A program made the position numbers and the translations under genes. Positions 1 through 11,537 of a DNA stretch of 64,000 bases are shown here, piece by piece (positions within the stretch are counted from its first letter, which is position 1; the number at the start of each line of letters is the position of its first letter). The stretch is from Microthyrium microscopicum (Eukaryota; Ascomycota; Dothideomycetes; Microthyriales; Microthyriaceae), in NCBI GenBank assembly GCA_010405405.1, contig MU004230.1, positions 4,358,282-4,422,281 of the forward strand, written 5' to 3'. The notes beneath the pieces were generated by a model. It searched no databases and was not told the origin of the DNA. It was given only the letters and a program-made list of their open reading frames with translations.

Positions 1-2305
1 GCCACGGAACCGCCAACCCTTCTTCGCCGGCGTCAGTGGGAGCTATTGGTAGATGAAGTAGAGTGGAGGTTGTTCTTCTGCAAATCCAGTGCCTGTTGAT
101 TCAACCCTTGCTCGCAATTGGCAATTCAACTGTTGTGTTGGATAGTTCTAAGATCGCACCCTTTGCCAGCGCATGCATTTTTCATGCTCTTGCACTCCAA
201 CGCCCCTGAACCTTTTCATCTCTCCACAACTTCCCCATGGTCGAGCACTTGGATAAGGGACGAGTCCCTGGTTGATCGATTAGCATAAAGAGTTAGTATA
301 CTTAATAATTTCATTCTCTGTTGATCCGCACTTCCTCCCCTGGCGAGTACTCGCCTGTACTATAATATTCCACGGTATTTGAGTAAGGGTTTCTTACATT
401 TAGAGTAACACTATCATAATTCATCATGAGTTGTAAGTCACTTTGCGGTATCTCTGTCGCAGTACGGAAGACGAAAATCAACTAACAAACACAACAAGTA
501 TAATTGAACTTCAAGGCAGGACAGTTCAGCACGTACAAACTGTTTCTATCCCTGCACTATCCTACCTCACATTACCAGACAGCAGCCTACCTAAGGTAGG
601 TTCATATCCGTTACTTCCTATTGCCGGGCTTGGTTCATTTACGTTCGGGTCTGTTCGATCTATGCCCCAAATACTAGCGAGTTTGCAAGTAAATAGTATG
701 AGCAATCCAACTAAACGTCGCGTACAGGTCTGACATATCCTTGGTGTAGTAAATGGAATGCAACTGTATGTCATGAAAGAGGCAGCCTTGTTACGAAAGT
801 ATCGTACCTCTCCAGTCCGCGTATACCTTTTATCGTCTATCTGTGGCGCCTACTCAGTTTCTCCTCCGGGTAATTTGGCGCTCAATCGGTGGCTACACTT
901 ACTAAAGTACACCACCCTGGCACTCCCACTGTCGACCAACAATTTGACAGACAGCATTTCACGCTACCAACAATCCAATACCTTTTTAAAGTAACTGCAC
1001 AAAAAGCCGAAGAGGCCCCCGGGGGTATAGAGGCAGAAGTCTAGATACAAAGATAGAGGTAGTACGCCGTGCATATGGCCCCACAAACATGTGATATAAA
1101 TGTACATATATCGTATGTCGCCTGTATGACCTTGGTAGGTACAAAGTAGTAGGCATATGCACTGCAGCTGTACCCGACAGACCAGATCCCTGAACAAGGG
1201 TAGCTCATGGCTATGGTGGGGAACAGGGCGATCATCATGCTAGAGAAAAGGACCACTCGGGTCGTTTTTAAAACCAGGAAAATGGCAACGGTGAGCAACA
1301 GTGGGTCTTTGTCGAAGCGGGCCGAATAACCGTTCAAACCGACCATGACGAGTCGACGCAAAGTAAATAAATAAAGACACAAGGCCGAGGCCCATTGGAA
1401 ATATGAACTAGGCAGGGAAGATATCAGGCTAACATACGGAATATGCCACGAATATCGATCAATCCATTTGGCGGTGTGAAAACAGTACACAGTTATCCCT
1501 GTCTTTGTTGCTCGGTAGTTGAATGAATTGTAAGCTACAACTCCTAGACTGAAACTGTGTGACCAGTACCAATTGGTATCATGGTAATCCCTTACATGCT
1601 ATGAAGATATAGCGAGGTCATTCCATGTGTCAGGTTGTTTAATGAGCATTAGATCAAAGTAGTTAACATTGGCAGTGATATGGCAAATGGTTGAATAGTT
1701 TATTTGCCCTCTAGCGTGCAGGCAGCCTAACATCAAGAGATGCAGCGATATATCTAGACGCAATACTCTTGGTAATTCCACACATGAAACTGAATTACTT
1801 ATAACTCAAAGGGGTTGCAAAGGCAAGTCTCCCGTAATATGCCAAGAAAATAGAAACAGGCTTGAACGTAACTACAAGTCCTCCTGATGAAATGAAGAAG
1901 AAGAAGGGGTATTCCTGCTGAGAAATGTCAAACGCCGATTTTTGCTTGGAGTTGAAAACGCAAAAGAGATACGATCAGCCAAAAAAGGTTTGGGCAATGA
2001 GCCATGACCGATTGGTGGATAAAAAAATGTACGCCGTTGAGAGTGATAGGAGTGATGGCTGGATCATGACCCCGACCAGCGAAGTCGACATCGTCGTTCT
2101 CTCCTAACCCAAATCTATTATTGCTCGCGATGCCGTTTTTCCTGCCAAAATAAAATTCCATGCTAATAAAGGACGCGTAGTGATGTTAAGACAAAGGGCC
2201 ACCCAGGTGCAAAATGCGAATCGAAGATATCTTCGTAAGGGAGAGTCGTGAATGTGGTATTGGTTAGTTGAGTCGACCAATCGTCAAAGAGGTTTTCCAC
2301 CTTGG
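1..2305. other. Gene-free left end
   Basis: No gene is supported here. Short ORFs occur on both strands (the longest, 149 codons at 1041-1490 on the minus strand, is hydrophobic), but none shows a recognisable family, conserved motif or convincing splice pattern. The right part is the 3' flank of the MFS gene. No tRNA, repeat array or mobile-element protein was seen. Confidence 0.6.
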
Positions 2306-4283
2306 TCATATATCGGCGAGGAGTGGTTGTTTTGTTCCGGGCACATCCTCGATTGATTGTTGATTTGTATGCGAGCTGGGAAGGGGAGCGATATCAGATG
2401 ATTCGCGATACAGGCCATCTCCTAGTAGCCGTTCCGACTCATCATCATCGATTATGGACTCCTGTTGCACAGGTTCAGACTCTTGCCCAAGGCTGATAAC
2501 AGCTCCAATTACGGCAACGACTGCACAAGTCCACCATGACAAGCCGGAAATGCCAGCTTTGAGACCAGCAGCTTGTACCATTCCAGCAAAAACGGGACCT
2601 AAAGTTCGGGCAAGACTTGCAGCAGAGGCCACGAAGCCGTTGAGTGTTCCCAAAACATTCTTCGAAGGTGTATGGTTGACGAGCATGATGTTGCTGGATG
2701 GATATGAGAGCGCTTGGCCTGTAACCTTCCACACAAGAATAATACCAATGCCAATGTGCTGAATGAATCCAGGGGCCAGAGTGAGATATGGTACAAGACA
2801 ATAGAGAACGGGATAAGAGAAGATGACCAATCGGAATGTTCGGAGAGGACCTAGTCTGGCGACGATCAAGGGAAAGACAACTAGCTGAGCAATGACTTGC
2901 AGTCCACCTTGAACGGCAAGGATCATGCCAATGGTTTTCGTGGTCAACTCCAGGCCGCCGAGAAATTTGAAGGGTAGGTGAGCCGGAATATCGGATTTAG
3001 GCATGCTAAACAAAATTGGTAAAAGTTGTTCAAACGAAATGGTATGGCTGTTGCACGTGAGCATAATTTCTCTCCGCTAAATGGAGTACTTACAATGCCA
3101 AAACTCCGTATGACATGATTATAAGCCTGATTTGCGGCGTGAGCATCTCTCTTATGGCATATCGCTTTCGTGAAACTGGCAGTGCTGGTGATAGTGCATC
3201 TCCTTGTAACAGCGATGGGGAGGACTCGACGGAATCAAAACTCTTTTTCTCATCTTCGAACGGTAGCATTAGCTTTCCTTCTTCTTGATCTTGGGTGATT
3301 TGGGCTTTGGAACTGAATAGGCCAAGAAACCAGTTGCCCAAAGTTAATCCAACATCTTTCCGATCTTTCTTCTCTTCGTGGGTTTCCTCCAAGAATAGAA
3401 TGCCAAAGATAAAGCTGACTGCAACGCAGGCAGTGCATACTAGGTTGGGGAGTAGGTATGGAAATTTGTCGAAAATTGAGCCTTTGTGGAATGTGTTTGG
3501 ATAGTTCTTCACCGGCTCTGCAAGGGATCCGCCAATGGCTGCGCCTATCATGGAACTAATACTGGTTAGCTAACTCGGAAGGATTTGGAGTTTGAGTTGC
3601 CTTACCCAACGCTCCATACAAAAGGCATAATAGAGAATGCGCGAGCTGCATAAGGTCAGTTGATGTTGCCCAACAAGTCGACCGATATCATTGGGTACGT
3701 ACGTTGGTGCTCTTTGTTGGTAACAACTTCAGCTACGACAGTTGATAGGACCCCGATATTTCTGACGAGAAAGTTAGAATTTTCATTGGTGAGACCTGCA
3801 TGTGTGACGTGGACGTACCCATTCAAGATGCCGCCTAACGCGCGAGCAAGAAGCGCCATTGGCAGATTGGGAGCAAATCCAAACATAAGCATACTGATGC
3901 CAGTGCCAAATATACCGGTCAAAAGAACTGGTTTTCTCCCAATACTATCGCTCAAGCGACCCCAAAATAGGCTGGCCATGAATTCTGCCATGGCAAAGGC
4001 TGATGTTACAATTCCGGCGTAGAAGGCGATCTGTCGCTCATCATCTGTAATGTCGAAGGATTTGACCATGTAGTAAATGTAAGGGAAAATGGACATGAAT
4101 GCTATTGGCTCGCATAATCGACATAATGCTAGGGTATGACCAGTTAGCACACACCGCTTCTAAAGTTTAGTCTTCAAGATTCGACAACTCACCCAAGATG
4201 AACAGTTGTCTTGTTGGAAAAGATTTTGAACTCTTGTTCGTCGCTGGCGACGCCCGCCGAAAGATTGAAGTTCCAAAAGCCAT
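2306..4283 (-). CDS. MFS transporter, DHA1-type multidrug/H+ antiporter
   Basis: Six exons: 4283-4193, 4128-3819, 3761-3703, 3645-3606, 3555-3094 and 3047-2306, joining in frame to 567 aa; introns are 46-64 nt. The protein is a 12-helix major facilitator resembling the YCR023C-like fungal family. These use a proton gradient to export small molecules across the plasma or vacuolar membrane; the substrate cannot be read from sequence. The first helix carries ALCRLCEPIAFMSIFPYIYY. Motif A follows helix 2 as FWGRLSDSIGRKPVLLTG, and NIGVLSTVVAEV lies in helix 4. A long acidic loop, about residues 205-290, separates the two six-helix halves, and the C-terminal tail is acidic and hydrophilic. The start at 4283 was chosen because exon 1 supplies the usual PTRQLFIL lead into helix 1. 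It lies alone on its strand next to a 7 kb gene-free stretch. Family is secure, substrate is not. Confidence 0.88.
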
Positions 4284-7200
4284 CTATGCAATGTTGTTTG
4301 TAGATAGTCGAGTACAGGGATGGATCCAGAGTTGGGAATAGAGGAATTGAGTTAATTTCTTTGCAGCATCTGAGTTGAATAAGAACAAGGATGTTTTCTT
4401 ATGGAATAGATATATCCAGGAGGTAGGGCGAGTAGTTGTTGTGATTGTTGTCAAGAAGTTTTCGCAACTAATTGTGATCAAGGGAAAGGAACGTGGAAGG
4501 ATTTAATAGTGCAATGGAATGTGATGTGGGAGGACAATGAGATCAGTGTGAGACAACAGAGATGGCAAGGCGAAAAGGCCAAGAGAGGTATTGTTTCGCG
4601 GCGGGCAGACAAGTATGTATATCTTTTTTGGCTTTGGGTTTGTGCCTGTTTGGGAAAGGGGGCAAACGAACAATTACGCAGAGGGACAATAGGCAAATCC
4701 GGTCCTACAACAAGGTTCAAGGATGGTTGGCCGGGATAGCTCCCCGTTTCCACAAGATACAACTGATGCTCGCCTCTTGTCTTTTTTCGCCGGGAGGATC
4801 TCACCGGGGAGCTGGTGTTATGTGCCGCCCGGCCATTAAGTAGGATTACACCACTTGCTTTGCAGCTTGAGCCGATGCTGTAACATGCGCCGTGTGTTAA
4901 GCAGCAATCAATTATCAGCATTGCCATGCTGGAGCTGCATGGACAAGCAATGATAGATCGCCTATTCTAGAATCCAGGGCCCAGCGTGCTGCGTGCCAGG
5001 CAAAGCAGCCCCATCACCACATCGCTTCTCAGCCCGTCGGCGTCAGTCGTAGTAGTCAAGACGGCCGGCAGTCAAGGAAGTCGGTCCCAGCGAAGACCAA
5101 ACCAAACCGCGTGGGCGGGAAGGACGATCCAGTACTACTGTTGCTAGTGCGTAACCCCTGAACCTCCTTCGAAACTCAAATCCGAGCAGTCGAGAAATGA
5201 TGGATCGTGATTGATGGAAGCTTTTTAGCTCCAAGACTGACCTGACCCATCCACAGCCCACAGCCCACAGGCTACCAGCCCATGCGCACCATGGAACGCT
5301 GGAGATAGTTTGGGGGCATGAAGCGCGGAAAGCCGCCAACGCCTGGTACTCGTGCAGGGCAACTGTTGGCGGTGCCTCTTGCTGTCTTCGCCTTGCTGCA
5401 CGCTGGCTGGAGCTAGTTCCAACTACTAGTCGTAGTCAAATCTCAAAGGATTCCAACTTACTACTACTCACAGCCGGACTGGAAGAGATGACACTAAACC
5501 TGCACAAGCAGGGAAGGCTTGAAATCGCATTCAAACCCTCGCCTCAAAGTTAGAATTACTTCTAATTCTAGAGCCAGGTCTTGCTGCAGGGCGAGGTCAC
5601 GATGTGCTGTGAGACGACGTCAATGATAACTTCTGATAGCGAAAATTTCATCCAGGTTCGGATCAATTTGGGATCATTTCAACGGTGGAAAGTGGCTGCC
5701 TCGGCCGACAGCTGAAGCGGATCTGATTTCATAGAAACGAATCTTTTCACAACCCAGAGCGGCGCGGTAGTAAGGTGCCATCACATTATTTGACGCCAAC
5801 CTTTTGATCGCAAGAGCAGTCGAAATTTGCTTGTGCTTCGTCTTTGCTCGCTGTGCGCTCTTTGCGCTCAATGATAGCCTTGTGGTTGGGATCGTCATCG
5901 CTTGTTCAGTTTCAGACCAGTGCCACTAAATTGAACAACGTTGTCCCCAAAAGCGGATACTTTGGGAGAGCGAACTTCAAAGGCCACGACTCCTGGATGA
6001 ACTCGTGATCCAATGCTCACTGTCCGGCAGGGGAAAGTAGGGCCTTGATGTGCGTCGTGCCTCCACGCTCAAAAAGCTTCCCCCCATGTCAAGTTCCATT
6101 TGGAAGCACCTCACGCAACACTTCAAGAAGCACTGGAAGTCGTCAAACCAGCCACAAGGCCCGTCTAGCCGGCTAACAAGTCAAAGCGACCGGGGAGGAC
6201 AAGTGGTGCGTTGAGCTTTCGCCAAACGGTGTATTGGACCCGGCAGGAGGTCACCAGAGAGCGCGATCCCGTATTTCCGGATGCTGAGGCGCACGCCAAT
6301 GGCTGGCCCATGGAACTGCTTCCACAAATCAAAAGTCCATGTTACGAGCGTTCCTGTTCGAATTTCGATCCAAGGTCGCGGCCCCTGTAGCGATTCAGAG
6401 CTAGGTCCAAAGCCTCACACCTCATCAAAAAACTCCCCGATGATGAAGCGCAGGAGGCCCCTTGTTGGTTGTCAGCCCTTTCTCAGGGATAGCAGTTGGT
6501 TGTAGAAATTGTTGGGGGGGAAGTTAAGTCAACCGTAACTTCCATCTAATTTGTTGAGCCAACTGCTGCATGCACTTCCCAACTGCATATCGTCCACTTG
6601 ATCATCAACATTGATTAATAGCGGTACTAAATAGCGGTGAGATTCAATAAGGCAAAATTATACTTTTCTGCCTTTGTAAAACATGATGGCTTCTCGAATC
6701 GTTAATTGTGTAAGCTCGGTGAGCGGCCACGCAGCATAGCCATTCCTGCCCGCATGGAATCATGAATGATGAGAGTCGCAAGCGGCCAGAGGTCGAGCTG
6801 GTAGGAACACTAACTGCAGACTGCATATGCAAGGCGAATGCTGGGAACACTACAGCTCAAACGATATTCTGGCTGCCTTTCCTGATATTGAGTTGATGGA
6901 CAAATTAGGGTGCCGTCCAAATCCAATGAAATAGGAGTTACGCCAATAACGTACCTACGACAAGTAGTTTGCTTTGATCAAATCTTGCTGCACCTCTTTT
7001 ACTTGTCATAGTTTATATTCTTTTCCAAGTGATTTTATTTATGGAGCACAGGAGCAAGCAATGCATGCACTGCATCCTGCAAGGTATGCCATCAAAGTCT
7101 CGGGATGTTCCCTCTACAAAGGATATCGTCGGGTCATTCATATCGAGTTGAAACAATCAATGCCTATCGACCCATTTCTCGCAATGTGACTTGCAGCGCA

Positions 7201-10200
7201 GGAGTCGAATCGGAATCATGGCTACTGATGATGTATTACATTCCGGAAATGTAATACATCCTGTCAATTCCGAGTGATCCTGATTTCCAAGCTTTATTGA
7301 ACACCGCCTCGCTAGCGAGTTATCGTGTAAAGTTCAGTACGGGATCACTCAATCACCCGAATGAGCCCCTGATCATTGATTCCTGAGTGCAGTCAAAAAG
7401 TTTAGTACCGTACTTGTAACCAGGACTTGCGGTAAGCAACCTCCATCATTTCCCAGCTTGGCGGAATTTTCGATATATCGCTTCCAGAAAGTTGTGCCTT
7501 AAACTTGCGACAACCTCAAGTAGTACGAAGGTACGATCCAATTCGCTTAATACGACTCGAAGACACGCCTATCATACATAGAAACATCGCTAGGTAGATA
7601 CGTGTCCTAGTAATGTCTCGCAAGTCTTAACAAGCTGTCGGGCTGGTGTGCTACGGGTACAAGCTTCCAATTCCTTATAGAATTTTCTCCAGATCCGGTT
7701 GAACGTCGAGGCCACCACCGTCTCTTCAAATGCCAATCAAGACCATTATCACACACTACGTTCGGACCTCTCGTTGTAACAGTTAAACGAATATTAAGAC
7801 ATATTGAAATAATGTTTGATGATGACCTGAAGTGTAGGTAGGCTGTGCTCCACAGGATGATGCACTTTAGAGAGATAAATCAGAGTTCATCCCCAGTCAA
7901 ACGTTTCGTGGCGTTAGATTCGTCACCACTAAGGTCGCTTCATCACACATGAGAGTGCAGTCACAACACCATGAACTACGGCCAATTGAATTACTGTAAG
8001 AAGCCTTGTCATCGCACAACACAATTGTCATCAGGAGTTGAGTACCCAATAATATAATCATACCTCGGTCCTGCGCACAAAAATCCAGCGGCTGGATGAT
8101 CCAGCTGTGGCTAAAGATAAACCGGTCCTGGTGGAGATTAACGCCCGCGGAGCACTCCCGATTCTAGCGGACCATCGGGCCGGCCTTGTCGTTGGCGAAT
8201 ATTGTCTTTTCCGCGCACGCCTATTTGTTTAAAAAGCGGTGGCTAATTTGTCTTTTTTGTTATTGGTCAAAGTGCTTTTTCTTTCACCCAGTGTCTTGGA
8301 TTCTCAACCCCAGCTCTGTCACAGCTTGCGTGGCGCCAGAAGGCTGTCTGTGCCTCATCTTCAAATAACGTGCGGTATTTATTTTGCCAGCTCGCCTTAT
8401 AGCAAAATATTTCTATATCCCAAGCCGCCAAATGCGGTCCTTGTTTTAGGAATCTGGAACAACGTGGGTGATTTTATGGAAGCGCACTTCGTCAAAGCAA
8501 AAAAGCAACCCTCGATTCAGGCTGAAGATCTCAACCATGCTCGAATCGACCTATCTAACCACCCTGTTAGACGCGGCTCTGTGCCTTTCACCCTGTGGTC
8601 GCTCGCGTGTCATCTCTCGTCCAGGATATAAATGCGACCGCTTGGCTAGATGCTCGCACATGAACCCGTCAGGCCTTCTTCAGCAACCTCCGGTCAAGCG
8701 AAGCCCCTCTTTGCTCTCAGTGGTGCCACGCAGCATAGTTTTCTCACAGCAAAGAAGCGGTGGGGCCTGCACACAAGATTTGTGCGGCAACCGCGGGAAT
8801 CTCAAGTATTCGGACCGAATGAACACATGGCTTTCATATGTCGTGTAACAATCGTTTTCTCAGGTCGACTGAGAGCACGAGGTCGGATCAATGGAAGGAG
8901 AAAAGAGAAAATGTGATAATGCGGGAGGAAAGAGGATTTTTATACTGACCGAGAACCCTCGGGCTGTGCCATCATTACACAGCATATTGCTAAAATCAAA
9001 AGTACGAAGTGTACCTTGGCTCTTGGTAGGGCGATGTTTGAACGTGACCTAGTTTGAGGACTATTCCACCAATGGCCCGGGCCGATATGTAGGAAACTGC
9101 ATGATGGATTCACTGGCATCGTTGCTCCTTCACCTGCATGTCTCGCGCATGCTCGCATTAGTGCAGAGACAGCGAACTCACGCCAAATCTGGCTGTCTTT
9201 ATGCCAACCCCACGTTGATGACTGGCTGCATGCGGACAGTCAGTCTTCCATGGAATAGAGAGAACATAAAATCGAGGTTTGACGTAGGCTGGTGAGTCTA
9301 TCAACGACTTCTTCACAAGCCGATGTGACGATCAGCACAATGCTATGCAGACAGAACAGACAAGTTGATCCCGCTTCTGCACACACTTATCACTTAAGAT
9401 GAGTGACGTTGTAGTTGCATTAAATGCATGTACCTTTATCACTATACAAGTTTTTGTACTGGTTTAAGTCACTTGTCCTATTTATAGCTCGAGCTAGTAT
9501 AATGAATTCAACTTCGAGTCAATGTCTAAGCTGCCCGAAATACTGCTTTGTATGAAGTATCTGTTAACTGAGACATACATCTCTTTCATCGCTGCCGCGA
9601 AGCCCTGATTTGCCCCGAAATGTACGAGGGATTTCGTTTTTTGTTATTGGTACCTAGCTTCGTGTGTAAGAAATCTAGAAAGCTGCAGCTGTTGTTATAA
9701 GTTTGTAGGCTATCAATCAGTCCATTACAGTACGCTTCACCGCTCTACGTATATCATTTATCAGAGGTAAAGTACCCAGTGAAGAAAACTAATGTCATAC
9801 AAATCAATAAAACCCAAAACTTTCTCAACATTGCTCTACAGGACTCATCGAGGCAGCTTGATGACACGATGCTATATCTCCCAAATGTGCTCAATAGGTA
9901 CGCACCATCTAGATCTACCTGCCTACCTAGGTACCTACACGATTCTGTTTCACGGCCTCCAAGGTCCCCTAACTTCCAGGCTGAGATAGGAACGGGAACG
10001 TGGTCGATACGTAAGCACGGTCGTCTGTATGGTGAGCTACCTCTGCTAAGTTCTCAACCAGCAGAGTTGCCTCCTTTCCTCCACACCCACTTGCGAAAGG
10101 CCCATATGTTTTTCTGCGCTCTATCTTGACATATTTAATGTAATTCATGTCACTGTATATTTCATCACTCAACTCTAGGCACATTGCCTTGTTTTCGTAA

Positions 10201-11537
10201 CAATGAAGCTCATTGGCAAGTGATGGTCCAGGACGACTTCACGTGAAGTTGATATTGATACAACTAGCAAGAAAAAGCAATTCTTGAATCGCCATGAAAC
10301 ATCTACTATAGAATGCTTGTACCAACTCAAACCTTAAAATGATACACGCGGAAGATCTCAAAGTCATAGAATGGAAAATTCATTCTTGTAAACTCCTGAT
10401 ATTCTTACTTTAGACACCGATACTCTCAAACGATCTAGCATCTCCCTTTGGAAGACGCTTCCCGCTGAATTAGAGAACATGATCCCGTCTCTTCCAGGCC
10501 GAAAAGGCTAAAGCCTTTACTACTACTTCAAAGCGATGGTAAGAATTCCAATAGTCCACTTCAACTTTCCGCTGCCACAAACTCAAACCTCAGCAAACCA
10601 TCATCTAACGTCCTCTCACGAAACCTTTGAAGTTGGAACCCGTCACTCTCAAGCAGCCGCCGATTTCGCACCAAGTACCGAGAAACCCAACCAAAAAAGA
10701 AAAGGGGCATGACCTCTTTAAAAGAAATCAAAAAAGCTGGGGACGCTAAACATATCCACGGCTCTGGTCCACTGATCCAGGTACTAGCCCCAGGAACAAG
10801 ACCTCCAAAATAAATAAATAAGGGGCGGTTGGATCAGGATGAAGATACTTAGCGCGGGCCGGGGATTTTTAGCAGGTCGTCAGTCGTCTCCCCTTTTGTT
10901 TGGTGCGGAAGTTTTAACCGCTAGTGTTGCTAATTAACCTTTTCTAAAAGGTAGCAGTTCTGCACAACCCCCGGGCGCCCCTTGATTTTTTAGTGCTGGT
11001 GGAGAGGCGAACGTGGTTGTCTACCGTTAAGCGCAGAGGAAGTGCTGTTTATATCCACTTGCTTATGGAGGGCTGCGCTAATCATGGAGCGGTCGGGTGG
11101 TTCGGGTGTACCTGACGTCGGTCCCGAGGTGGCGAGAGGGATAAGGAGGTGGAGGAGGACATGTAAATGACTACCGTAGGTATACAGGGTAGGGAGGGTT
11201 GATAGCGAGATAGTTCATGATCAGCTGGCTCATGTTCGAGATGTGCAATACTCATTGAGAGCGCTGCGTTTTCAGGAGTATCAGTAAAGACGATAGCAGA
11301 GTCTAATTGCATAATCTTGAATTGAGTGAAGACGTGAGTAGATTCTAGAATGTAAACATTGTGACAATACAAATTAGTCTTTCCATCTAACCACACAGTC
11401 TAATGATCCGCCCACAATATAACTATAAACTAGAAAATACACCGCTTGGAAAAGAAAACAACTCGCCCCGGAGCCATGCGTACAAATGAAAAAGACGAGG
11501 CACATAAACCCCAACGGACCTCTACATCCAAACCGTA
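4284..11537. other. 7.2 kb stretch without a supported gene
   Basis: The stretch lies between the MFS gene start and the ABC transporter stop. Scattered ORFs of 60-150 codons on both strands have no recognisable domains or plausible exon partners. It holds the upstream region of the MFS gene, a 31-bp perfect palindrome at 7230-7260 (listed separately), a 9-bp inverted pair GAGTGATCC/GGATCACTC at 7272-7280 and 7342-7350, and a TACCTAGG word at 9924. I saw no transposase or reverse-transcriptase remnant and no tRNA. Unrecognised short or noncoding genes remain possible. Confidence 0.5.
7230..7260. repeat. 31-bp perfect inverted repeat (13-bp arms)
   Basis: GATGTATTACATT at 7230-7242 is followed by five bases (CCGGA) and its exact reverse complement AATGTAATACATC at 7248-7260. 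It lies in gene-free DNA. It could be a cruciform or hairpin, a dimeric protein-binding site or a relic of a small inverted-repeat element. There is no flanking target duplication that I can see. Confidence 0.8.

Noticed and set aside
1041-1490. 149-codon hydrophobic minus-strand ORF as a membrane-protein gene
   Set aside because: No family resemblance, no charged-loop pattern typical of transporters and no neighbouring exon; AT-rich DNA easily gives hydrophobic ORFs.
4478-4927. 149-codon minus-strand ORF upstream of the MFS gene
   Set aside because: Low-complexity Ser/Pro/Thr composition, no domain, and it lies in the expected promoter of the MFS gene.
8239-8848. Overlapping 130- and 126-codon plus-strand ORFs
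   Set aside because: They overlap in different frames, neither has a recognisable motif and no splice signals extend them.
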